A DNA stretch of 5,609 nucleotides from an uncultured Blautia sp. (GCA_946538475.1 CAMNGN010000126.1:1-5609); one strand, 5' to 3'. Numbered from the stretch's first letter, positions 1 through 5,606 are shown. The notes: generated by a model not told the origin, from the letters alone. Translations and numbers: made by a program.

Positions 1-1032
1 TGCTTCGGCATGGAGCCCGGCACAAACGTAGAAGGCAAGATGGTTGCAGCACTTCGCCGTCTTGGATTCTACAAAGTATTCGACACCGATGCAGGTGCCG
101 ACCTTACCATCGTAGAAGAAGCTAACGAGCTTGTTGAGCGCATCAACAACAATGGCGTTCTTCCGATGATCACATCCTGTTCACCGGGCTGGGTTAAATT
201 CTGCGAGACTTATTACGGAGATCTGATCAATCATCTCTCCACATGTAAATCGCCGCACACCATGCTTGGTGCAGTTATCAAGACATACTGGGCAGAGAAG
301 GAAGGCATCGATCCGAAGGATATCGTTGTTGTTTCCGTTATGCCTTGTGTTGCCAAGAAGTTCGAGATCGGCCGTGACGACGAGGATGCATCCGGATATC
401 CCGATGTTGACATCGTTATCACAACCAGAGAGCTCGGCCGCATGATCCAGCGTGCAGGTATCAAATTCACCGCTCTTGAGAACGAAGAATATGACAGCCC
501 GCTCAGCGAGGATACCGGCGCAGCTGTTATCTTCGGCGCTACAGGCGGCGTTATGGAAGCAGCTCTTCGTACCGCTAATGACTGGCTCACCGGCAAGGAC
601 AACACCGAGGTTGACTTCCTGGCTGTTCGTGGTACTGCAGGCCTCAAAGAAGCAGAGGTTGATTTCAATGGCATGAAAGTCAAGGTTGCCGTAGCTTCCG
701 GTGCCGCAGCTGCTAAGGTCGTTATGGACAAGCTTGCTGCAGGCAATCCTGAAGGATGGACCTTCATCGAGATCATGGGATGCCCGGGCGGCTGTGTAAA
801 CGGCGGCGGACAGCCTTATCAGCCGCAGTATGTACGTGATACAGTCGATCTTAAGGCTGTTCGTGCAAAAGCGCTGTATGATCAGGATAAGGGTATGGCT
901 CTTCGTAAGTCTCATGAGTCACCGTTTATAAAGACTCTTTACAGCGAGTGGTATACTGAGGGCTTCGGAAAAGGAAAAGCACATCATGCGCTTCATACCT
1001 CTTATGTTAAGAGAGAAAAATTTGTTAAATAA
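1..1032 (+). CDS. [FeFe] hydrogenase catalytic subunit, 3' part (5' end outside window)
   Basis: The enzyme interconverts protons and H2 at the H-cluster, typically in the cytoplasm during fermentation. The reading frame is open from base 1 to the TAA at 1030-1032 (343 codons). The true start and any N-terminal FeS domains lie upstream, so the ATG at base 10 is internal. In window codon numbering, motif L1 is TSCSPGW (58-64), L2 is MPCVAKKFE (114-122) and L3 is EIMGCPGGCVNGGG (257-270). Spacing matches Clostridium pasteurianus CpI: C60, C116, C261 and C265 align with C299, C355, C499 and C503. E40, E43 and S80 match the CpI proton-path residues E279, E282 and S319. The tail (301-343, with SHESP and KAHHALH) is the fused small-subunit-like region. 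Oddly, codon 61 is Ser where CpI has its cluster ligand Cys300. Overall similarity suggests the electron-bifurcating or NAD(H)-linked clostridial type, but the partner subunits are not visible. The family call is secure; the subgroup is inferred. Confidence 0.97.
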   Translation, partial: CFGMEPGTNVEGKMVAALRRLGFYKVFDTDAGADLTIVEEANELVERINNNGVLPMITSCSPGWVKFCETYYGDLINHLSTCKSPHTMLGAVIKTYWAEKEGIDPKDIVVVSVMPCVAKKFEIGRDDEDASGYPDVDIVITTRELGRMIQRAGIKFTALENEEYDSPLSEDTGAAVIFGATGGVMEAALRTANDWLTGKDNTEVDFLAVRGTAGLKEAEVDFNGMKVKVAVASGAAAAKVVMDKLAAGNPEGWTFIEIMGCPGGCVNGGGQPYQPQYVRDTVDLKAVRAKALYDQDKGMALRKSHESPFIKTLYSEWYTEGFGKGKAHHALHTSYVKREKFVK

Positions 1033-1055
1033 TGTTTCGATTGAAGCATAAAAAG

Positions 1056-1082
1056 ACCGCCCGGCGATTGCCGGGCGGTTTT
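1056..1082. terminator. Intrinsic terminator after the hydrogenase, probably bidirectional
   Basis: A perfect 10-bp GC-rich stem, ACCGCCCGGC (1056-1065) and GCCGGGCGGT (1070-1079), encloses the tetraloop GATT. It is followed by TTTT (1079-1082) and, after CG, TTT. An A run (1050-1054) precedes the stem, giving a U tract on the minus strand as well, so it can also end the convergent tetR transcript. It starts 24 bases after the hydrogenase stop codon. Confidence 0.93.
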
Positions 1083-1100
1083 CGTTTGGGGCGCATGGGT

Positions 1101-1120
1101 GGAACACGGGGACGGTTCCT
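1101..1120. repeat. REP-like intergenic palindrome (GGGGACGGTTCC type)
   Basis: GGAAC (1101-1105) and GTTCC (1115-1119) form an inverted repeat around ACGGGGACG. The minus-strand reading AGGAACCGTCCCC resembles short palindromic repeats I recall as scattered through many clostridial genomes; that recollection was not checked. It ends two bases before the tetR stop codon. A related core (AGAACCTGTCCC on the minus strand) occurs in the tetR leader at about 1695-1735. Confidence 0.5.
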
Positions 1121-1122
1121 CG

Positions 1123-1662
1123 TCAGCGGAATATCTCGCCCCCAAGAAGCCGGCAGATCATCCGGCTGAGATATTCGGGACCGAAGGAATCCTCGAACAG
1201 CACATAGTTCTTGGCAATACTGGTGAGCCCGCTTGCGATAAAGTCGGCCGTAAAGCAGCGGTCGGCCTCGCTTTCCTCTGTGTTTTCAGAGCTGCAGCTC
1301 ATAAAGGTTTCACATATGCTTTCGCGCATACAGTCCATCAGATTGTTTTCGACAAGAAGAGAGATGAAGTCCTTCTGGCTTTCGATATAAGCGGCATATG
1401 CGTTCGAGAGTTCCTCAAGAGTGAGACTTTCGACGCAGCAATCCTCATGCAGGGTAAAGCAGTAGTTGCGCTCAAGTTCGTAGCAGATGACATTCTCCTT
1501 TGAGCGGAAGAGAGAATAGAAGGTCTGCCGGGAAATCTGCGCTTCTTTACATATTTCGCATACGCTTATATCGGCGAAGGATTTACACTTTAACAGTGCA
1601 AGCATCGCCTCGGATATTTGCTTTTGTGATGTGAGAGCTGTTTTGTTGCTTCCGCAGTACAT
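1123..1662 (-). CDS. TetR/AcrR-family transcriptional regulator, cysteine-rich
   Basis: A 179-residue one-component DNA-binding regulator. The N-terminal TetR helix-turn-helix spans about residues 10-60 and includes the family-typical run ISRQTFYSLFRSKENVI (43-59). The remainder is a helical ligand or dimerisation domain too divergent for me to assign an inducer. The ATG at 1662 is preceded by GGAGGA (1671-1676) at 8-nt spacing, which supports this start; the stop is TGA at 1123-1125. It is divergent from lon, and the space between holds the palindrome TTGACAATTGTCAA with degenerate copies. These are candidate operators for autoregulation and control of lon. Unusually, it has 13 cysteines (3, 26, 35, 38, 60, 68, 75, 76, 111, 117, 123, 136, 170), including a CxxC at 35-38 inside the HTH. 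The family call is strong. The targets are inferred and the signal is unknown. Confidence 0.9.
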   Translation of the reverse strand: MYCGSNKTALTSQKQISEAMLALLKCKSFADISVCEICKEAQISRQTFYSLFRSKENVICYELERNYCFTLHEDCCVESLTLEELSNAYAAYIESQKDFISLLVENNLMDCMRESICETFMSCSSENTEESEADRCFTADFIASGLTSIAKNYVLFEDSFGPEYLSRMICRLLGGEIFR

Positions 1663-1670
1663 GACCTGTA

Positions 1671-1676
1671 TCCTCC
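1671..1676 (-). promoter_or_regulatory. tetR ribosome binding site
   Basis: On the minus strand this reads GGAGGA, 8 nt before the ATG at 1662. It fixes the start of the TetR-family gene. Confidence 0.85.
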
Positions 1677-1694
1677 AAATGATGTTGTAGAGAA

Positions 1695-1735
1695 AGTCTC
1701 GAGTCAGAGGGACAGGTTCTCTGACTCATAAGACT
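1695..1735. repeat. Long imperfect hairpin in the tetR leader, REP-like
   Basis: A perfect 9-bp stem, GAGTCAGAG (1701-1709) and CTCTGACTC (1719-1727), encloses the loop GGACAGGTT. An outer 5-bp arm, AGTCT (1695-1699) and AGACT (1731-1735), extends it across a short internal loop. The minus-strand loop region (AGAACCTGTCCC) resembles the palindrome at 1101-1120. It lies between the predicted tetR promoter and its ribosome binding site, so it would be transcribed into the 5' leader. No U tract follows, so it is not a typical terminator. Confidence 0.65.
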
Positions 1736-1750
1736 GTTTCAGATAAAGAC

Positions 1751-1764
1751 TTGACAATTGTCAA
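1751..1764. promoter_or_regulatory. Palindromic operator-like site 1, TTGACAATTGTCAA
   Basis: A perfect 14-bp palindrome in the divergent tetR-lon space. It sits at or just after the predicted tetR transcription start (about 1766), where a bound repressor could block tetR transcription. The likely ligand is the adjacent TetR-family protein, because such regulators commonly bind palindromes in their own divergent promoters. This assignment is inferred from position and symmetry. Confidence 0.6.
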
Positions 1765-1772
1765 AGTTGGTG

Positions 1773-1800
1773 ATAATATCTAATCACAAATAGTTGACAA
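1773..1800 (-). promoter_or_regulatory. Predicted tetR promoter
   Basis: Read on the minus strand, -35 is TTGTCA (1800 to 1795), the spacer is 16 bp, and -10 is TATTAT (1778 to 1773). Each hexamer matches five of six sigma-A consensus bases. The expected start is near 1766, giving a leader of about 100 nt. The -35 shares bases with the lon -35 on the other strand and lies within operator-like site 2. Confidence 0.6.
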
Positions 1801-1807
1801 CTGTAAA
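1794..1807. promoter_or_regulatory. Operator-like site 2, TTGACAACTGTAAA
   Basis: This matches site 1 at 12 of 14 positions. Allowing a one-base deletion, the shared direct repeat extends through AAAGTT. Its centre is 43 bp from that of site 1. It overlaps the -35 elements of both divergent promoters, so one bound protein could shut off both genes. Confidence 0.5.
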
Positions 1808-1822
1808 GTTTTATGTTATATA
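1794..1822 (+). promoter_or_regulatory. Predicted lon promoter
   Basis: A consensus -35 TTGACA (1794-1799), a 17-bp spacer, and -10 TATATA (1817-1822) preceded by TG at 1814-1815 (an extended -10). The expected start is near 1829, giving a lon leader of about 110 nt that carries the hairpin at 1854 and the CIRCE element at 1889. Confidence 0.65.
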
Positions 1823-1842
1823 TTGTACCATGAAAAGCAAAG

Positions 1843-1849
1843 TTGTCAA
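1843..1849. promoter_or_regulatory. Operator-like half-site 3, TTGTCAA
   Basis: An exact copy of one half of the site 1 palindrome; the other half is degraded (AGCAAAG). If read as a full site, its centre is 42 bp from site 2, continuing the roughly four-helical-turn spacing. It would fall just inside the lon transcript. On its own it is a weak call. Confidence 0.35.
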
Positions 1850-1853
1850 GGAA

Positions 1854-1879
1854 TGCTTCCGTCGGAAGCACTATTTTTT
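1854..1879 (+). terminator. Terminator-like hairpin in the lon leader (possible attenuator)
   Basis: A perfect 7-bp stem, TGCTTCC (1854-1860) and GGAAGCA (1864-1870), with loop GTC, is followed three bases later by six T residues (1874-1879). It has the shape of an intrinsic terminator, yet it sits between the predicted lon promoter and the lon start codon, with no + strand gene upstream that needs ending. It may therefore be an attenuator, or it may simply be a leaky terminator. Confidence 0.6.
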
Positions 1880-1888
1880 AACATAGAT

Positions 1889-1915
1889 TTAGCACTAGCA
1901 TGAATAGAGTGCTGA
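1889..1915. promoter_or_regulatory. CIRCE element (HrcA repressor operator) upstream of lon
   Basis: The sequence TTAGCACTA, nine bases, then GAGTGCTGA matches the CIRCE consensus TTAGCACTC-N9-GAGTGCTAA at 8 of 9 bases in the left arm and 8 of 9 in the right, with the exact N9 spacer. CIRCE is bound by HrcA, which represses chaperone genes until misfolded protein occupies GroEL. It ends 25 bases before the lon ATG, a typical position for CIRCE in a 5' leader. It implies heat-shock control of this protease. Confidence 0.92.
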
Positions 1916-1924
1916 TAACAAAAG

Positions 1925-1932
1925 AGGAGGAG
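1925..1932 (+). promoter_or_regulatory. lon ribosome binding site
   Basis: AGGAGGAG lies 8 nt before the ATG at 1941. It is a strong Shine-Dalgarno sequence that fixes the start used here. Confidence 0.88.
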
Positions 1933-1940
1933 AAACGCAT

Positions 1941-4298
1941 ATGACAATTGTTCCTGTTTATAATATTGTTATTATTCCGGATTCGAGTGTTTATCTGCAG
2001 ACTGACAGTTATGTCCGTATGGCGGGCAAACAGCCGGAGGAGGGTGAGAAAATATTCTTTCTTATCCTCAAAGAAGATCAGCCCAAGAGGCAGGTGACCG
2101 AGGACAGCTTTTACCGGATAGGTGTATCCGCAACCATACGGGAAGTGAGTGAGAATGGTTTTGTCGCCATCAGCACACACGGACGTGTCAACCTGGATGA
2201 AGTGCATGTAAACGCAAATCATACCATCGGCCTTACGGTGTCCAGACGTCCCGAGACAGAGGATCTGGACCCGGAGGTCGAGCGTGAACATGTGGATGCC
2301 CTGAAAGCAAGAATGCTGCAGATGGTGACAGGATTCCAGTGGGAAGCCGTCGGCAGGCATTTTATCGCTCAGTGGCAGACCATGGCCGAGATCGCATGCG
2401 CATGCTCGCCGTGGCTCACCATCTCTAACGAGGAGCGCTATGCTTTCCTGGAAGAGGACAGCAAGGCAAAACGTATGGAAATGATGGAGAAGGCAATCTA
2501 CGAGTTTGCCGAGATCACCAAGCTTGGGAATGATGCCAAAAATGCACAGGAGAAGGATTATCAGAAGTCCTATCGTGAGGCAGCGATCCGTAAGCAGATG
2601 GATTATCTGCAGAAGGAGCTGGATGAACTGCATCCCGAGACCGTGACGGATGAACGCAGACTTGAGCTCAAGATCAGCGAATGCGGCATGAACGAGACGG
2701 CCGAGGCCGAAGCGAGAAAGGTCCTCAACCGTATCAAGCAGGGCGGCAGCAACAGTGCCGAATACGGCATGTTGAGCGATTATCTGGAATTTCTGACAAG
2801 CCTTAACTGGAAGACCGAGGAGACAGGGCCGATCGATATTGCAGAGGCCGAGGAAGTGCTCGAGGAGGATCATTTCGGTCTGAAAAAGGTGAAGGAGAGG
2901 ATCATTCAGCAGATCGCTGTTATGAATCTCAACAAGAAACAGTCCGGATCGATCCTGCTGTTCGTAGGTGCGCCGGGTACCGGCAAGACCAGTATCGGAC
3001 AGAGCATTGCCAAAGCGCTGAAGCGCAAGTATGTGCGTGTCAGCCTGGGCGGCGTGAGAGATGAAGCAGATATCCGCGGTCACAGACGTACATACATCGG
3101 CGCAATGCCCGGCCGTATCATGGACGGTATTCAGAAGAGCGGTGCTTCGAACCCGGTTATGGTTCTGGATGAGGTGGATAAGCTTTCTTCCTCGTACAAC
3201 GGAGATCCCGCAAGTGCACTGCTCGAGGTTTTGGATCCCGAACAGAATCACACCTTTACCGACCACTATATGAATGTTCCGTACGACCTGTCGAACGTTT
3301 TCTTTATCTGTACGGCGAATACGGTGGATACCATTCCGGAGCCGCTGCTCAATCGTATGGAAGTGATCCAGTTCCCGGGTTATACAGAGACGGACAAGTT
3401 CCAGATCGCCAGGAGACATCTGCTTCCGCGTGCGATGAGGGATTCCGGAATTCCTGCGGATTATCTGGAGGTGACCGACGATGCCGTGCGTACGATCATC
3501 AGCGATTATACCAGAGAAGCCGGTGTTCGTGGGCTTAAGAAGAGAATGGATACACTGTGCAGGGCGGCTGCGGTAAAACTGGTCAAGCTGCAGCAGGCGC
3601 GTATGACATCGGATACCGTGGTACAGGAGAATGAGGACGGCGTAAAGACTGTACAGGAAGACTCGATCGAAACGCCGAAGCCATTGAATATAAAGATAGA
3701 CGCAAAAGATGTCAGAGAGTATCTGGATATGCATCCGGTACATCATGAGCATATCCTTTCGGACAATAAGCCCGGTATCGTGACGGGCCTGGCCTGGACA
3801 TCCGCGGGCGGCGAGATCCTCTTTATCGAGACACTGTTCACCAAGGGCAGCGGCAAGATCATCATCACCGGACAGCTTGGCGATGTGATGAAAGAGTCCG
3901 CCCAGATCGCGGTGAGCCTGGTCAAGTCCATGTATCCGGACAAGGCTGAGGTGTTCGAGAAGAACGATCTGCATATCCACGTTCCGGACGGCGCAACGCC
4001 CAAGGACGGTCCTTCAGCGGGAATTGCATTGACAACGGCCATTTCCTCGCTGGTTAACGACTCGGTCGTAAATCCCTCGTTTGCCATGACCGGCGAGGTT
4101 TCGCTGAGGGGTGTGGTTAAACCGATCGGAGGGCTTCCCGAGAAGCTTATGGCCGCTAAACGGGCAGGGATTTCGACAGTGCTTATTCCCGAAGAGAATA
4201 AGGATGATCTGAAAGAGGTTGCGGAAGAAGTGGTGAACAGCCTGAAGATCATCACGGTGAGTGATGTGGGAGAGGTGCTTAAGTTGACGATGGAATAA
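1941..4298 (+). CDS. lon: ATP-dependent Lon protease (LonA type)
   Basis: A cytosolic AAA+ serine protease of 785 residues (normal LonA length) that unfolds and degrades damaged and regulatory proteins. The N-terminal LON substrate-binding domain (about 1-190) begins directly at TIVPVYNIVIIP, and a helical region rich in charged residues (about 190-290) follows. The AAA+ module has Walker A GAPGTGKT (343-350), Walker B VMVLDE (406-411), sensor-1 N460, arginine finger R472 and sensor-2 GVRGL (528-532, R530). The protease domain has the Ser-Lys dyad S692 (in PKDGPSAG) and K735 (in LPEKLMAAK), 43 residues apart as in E. coli S679/K722. There are no membrane segments, so it is not LonB. An acidic segment of about 27 residues (about 553-581), absent from E. 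coli Lon, joins the AAA+ and protease domains. CIRCE and TetR-type operator-like sites upstream suggest regulation by folding stress and by the divergent regulator. Confidence 0.98.
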   Translation: MTIVPVYNIVIIPDSSVYLQTDSYVRMAGKQPEEGEKIFFLILKEDQPKRQVTEDSFYRIGVSATIREVSENGFVAISTHGRVNLDEVHVNANHTIGLTVSRRPETEDLDPEVEREHVDALKARMLQMVTGFQWEAVGRHFIAQWQTMAEIACACSPWLTISNEERYAFLEEDSKAKRMEMMEKAIYEFAEITKLGNDAKNAQEKDYQKSYREAAIRKQMDYLQKELDELHPETVTDERRLELKISECGMNETAEAEARKVLNRIKQGGSNSAEYGMLSDYLEFLTSLNWKTEETGPIDIAEAEEVLEEDHFGLKKVKERIIQQIAVMNLNKKQSGSILLFVGAPGTGKTSIGQSIAKALKRKYVRVSLGGVRDEADIRGHRRTYIGAMPGRIMDGIQKSGASNPVMVLDEVDKLSSSYNGDPASALLEVLDPEQNHTFTDHYMNVPYDLSNVFFICTANTVDTIPEPLLNRMEVIQFPGYTETDKFQIARRHLLPRAMRDSGIPADYLEVTDDAVRTIISDYTREAGVRGLKKRMDTLCRAAAVKLVKLQQARMTSDTVVQENEDGVKTVQEDSIETPKPLNIKIDAKDVREYLDMHPVHHEHILSDNKPGIVTGLAWTSAGGEILFIETLFTKGSGKIIITGQLGDVMKESAQIAVSLVKSMYPDKAEVFEKNDLHIHVPDGATPKDGPSAGIALTTAISSLVNDSVVNPSFAMTGEVSLRGVVKPIGGLPEKLMAAKRAGISTVLIPEENKDDLKEVAEEVVNSLKIITVSDVGEVLKLTME

Positions 4299-4301
4299 TA
4301 A

Positions 4302-4347
4302 TAACAGGGGGAGGTTTCTCATTGAGAAACCTCCCCCTGTTACTTTT
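4302..4347. terminator. Strong bidirectional terminator between lon and the EEP gene
   Basis: A perfect 19-bp stem (4302-4320 with 4324-4342; core AGGGGGAGGTTTCTC) closes on the 3-base loop ATT. TTTT follows on the + strand (4344-4347), and on the minus strand the exit is a T-rich TTATTATTATT stretch. It starts 4 bases after the lon stop and ends at the stop codon of the convergent gene, so it serves both. Confidence 0.93.
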
Positions 4348-5443
4348 ACTCCTCCAGCGTCACCCTGATCACCACCGGATTATGATCGGTATTCTTAAAA
4401 CCGAGATCTTTGGTCCGGACTGCGGTTACGTTAACGTTTGGAGAGACGATAAATCCATCGATCAGATAATACTGAAAATTACTCTTATCGGCATCGACAT
4501 AAGGTTTGTCGAGGGAGCGGCAGGTCGGGACGGAATTGTCCATCATGCACTGCCAGCCATCCGACAAGACGGAGGTGTCGAACTCGCCGCACTGCCAGAG
4601 GCCTTCGGTGAGAGGATACTTGCTTGTATCGACGTTGCTGAAGCTCTGGTTGAAGTCGCCGCCTGCGATCACATAATTGCCGGCTGCGTATTCGCTTTCC
4701 AGGAAATCGACAAGCTGCTTTGTCTGTTCTATTTTTCCTTCCCCCGAGTCATATGCTTCGAGATGAAGATTTACCAGTACCAGATCATGATCCGAATTAT
4801 CAAGGTGAATGCGGTTGACCAGCAGGCACCTTTTTAAATTAGCGACACGAATGGGCCAATTGAAGGGGCAGGGGAGAGGAACCCGGTAACTCTCGTAGGA
4901 AGGAAACGCACTGAGGATCTGAATTCCCGAATCGACCTTGCCGATCGGCGGCAGAGGATACGGTACAAAGGGTACCTTGAAATTAGAGGCAAATGTACTC
5001 TCATGATTGGGCAGATGCGAGGATAAGAGCTGTGCTTCGTTGAGATGCGATGATCTGTCGGAATCACGGTCGGTCTCCTGAAGAAAGATGGCATCGGCCT
5101 GCACGGAATCGATCTCGCTCATGATTCCCTTCATATTCTCTTCGACTCGGGCGCTGTCGGCCGTCTTTACACTCTTTCCGCCGTCCATAAAAAAGTCTGC
5201 GTTATCCCCGAGAGCTCCGTAACCGATATTCCAGCTCATAACGGTAAAGGAATCACCGGCATTAATATGTTTGTTTCCCTTACCGACGGGAAGAACTTCG
5301 GTCTGTTCCTTCGGATAATATTCGGTAACGGAAAGATAGGCGATAAAACCGACAGCAGCGAGTAGTATTATTCCGACCGCAGTGAGGATGCCGATCAGAA
5401 TCTTTAAAGGAATTGGTTTTTTCTTTTTTGCAGTATGATCCAT
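4346..5443 (-). CDS. Membrane-anchored endonuclease/exonuclease/phosphatase (EEP) family protein
   Basis: A 365-residue metal-dependent hydrolase of the DNase I-like EEP fold. This superfamily cleaves phosphodiester or phosphomonoester bonds in nucleic acids, lipids or inositol phosphates; the substrate cannot be told from sequence here. A basic N-terminus (KKKK, 6-9) and one hydrophobic helix (about 13-37) predict a signal anchor with the catalytic domain outside the membrane. No lipobox cysteine follows. Expected catalytic motifs appear in order: SWN (N72), LQE (E123), NLHLEAY (H227), GGDFN (D263, N265), a LIDG aspartate (D329) and TDHNP (D353, H354). The active site therefore looks intact. 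The ATG at 5443 follows GAGAGG by 8 nt, and a good promoter lies just upstream, so it appears monocistronic. It is convergent with lon, with no evident functional link. Extracellular nucleases and phosphatases are plausible roles; a DNA repair exonuclease is unlikely given the anchor. Confidence 0.92.
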   Translation of the reverse strand: MDHTAKKKKPIPLKILIGILTAVGIILLAAVGFIAYLSVTEYYPKEQTEVLPVGKGNKHINAGDSFTVMSWNIGYGALGDNADFFMDGGKSVKTADSARVEENMKGIMSEIDSVQADAIFLQETDRDSDRSSHLNEAQLLSSHLPNHESTFASNFKVPFVPYPLPPIGKVDSGIQILSAFPSYESYRVPLPCPFNWPIRVANLKRCLLVNRIHLDNSDHDLVLVNLHLEAYDSGEGKIEQTKQLVDFLESEYAAGNYVIAGGDFNQSFSNVDTSKYPLTEGLWQCGEFDTSVLSDGWQCMMDNSVPTCRSLDKPYVDADKSNFQYYLIDGFIVSPNVNVTAVRTKDLGFKNTDHNPVVIRVTLEE

Positions 5444-5484
5444 AGGCTTTTCCTCTCCCTAAATATAATCGTTAATTTACATAA

Positions 5485-5513
5485 AGTATAAAAGAAGCGA
5501 TAGTTAAAATCAA
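5485..5513 (-). promoter_or_regulatory. Predicted promoter of the EEP gene
   Basis: Read on the minus strand, -35 is TTGATT (5513 to 5508), the spacer is 17 bp, and -10 is TATACT (5490 to 5485). The -10 matches five of six consensus bases. The expected start is near 5478, giving a leader of about 35 nt. Confidence 0.65.
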
Positions 5514-5567
5514 GAACAAAGACTACATTTTTCCATAAGATTTACGGCAGAAAATAGGGCTGTTGCG

Positions 5568-5588
5568 CTTTGTTCACACTTTGTTCAC
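5568..5588. repeat. Tandem direct repeat CTTTGTTCAC x2
   Basis: CTTTGTTCAC occurs at 5568-5577 and again at 5579-5588, a period of 11 bp (about one helical turn). The second copy runs into the palindrome at 5584. It lies about 55 bp upstream of the EEP gene -35, so it could be a regulator site or part of a repeat element. There is not enough to decide. Confidence 0.5.
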
Positions 5589-5606
5589 GGTACCTGACAC
5601 CGTGAA
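5584..5606. repeat. REP-like inverted repeat at the window edge
   Basis: TTCACGGT (5584-5591) and ACCGTGAA (5599-5606) form a perfect 8-bp inverted repeat around ACCTGAC. On the minus strand it contains GGTGTCAGGTACC, which resembles dispersed palindromic repeats I recall from many bacteria. TTT follows, so it could also act as a weak terminator for a gene to the left, although no + strand gene ends here. The element may continue beyond the window. Confidence 0.5.

Noticed and set aside
10..12. ATG at base 10 as the hydrogenase start codon
   Set aside because: The frame is open to base 1 and reads CFGM, within a conserved part of the H-domain, so the gene clearly begins upstream of the window.
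181..915. Long minus-strand open frames opposite the hydrogenase
   Set aside because: They overlap the hydrogenase motifs entirely, look like no known family, and lack a supporting ribosome binding site or promoter that I could find.
1099..1503. A + strand open frame of 134 codons opposite tetR
   Set aside because: It is a shadow of the TetR-family gene, with no ribosome binding site or recognisable domain.
1751..1779. Possible second + strand promoter, TTGACA (1751-1756) with TAATAT (1774-1779), 17-bp spacing
   Set aside because: The -10 matches only four of six bases, and the -35 is part of the palindrome. The promoter at 1794-1822 is better, though a minor start here cannot be excluded.
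1663..1940. Riboswitch, T-box or small RNA gene in the tetR-lon space
   Set aside because: Beyond the promoters, operator-like sites, hairpins and CIRCE, I saw no conserved riboswitch or T-box core.
1878..3980. A 700-codon open frame on the minus strand opposite lon
   Set aside because: It is antisense to a complete Lon protease with every catalytic motif, has no recognisable domain, and its length reflects codon bias in the lon frame.
4014..4837. Two opposite open frames whose translations begin with the same residues, MRNLPLLLL
   Set aside because: The identity comes from the long perfect inverted repeat of the lon/EEP terminator read on both strands; it is not a gene duplication.
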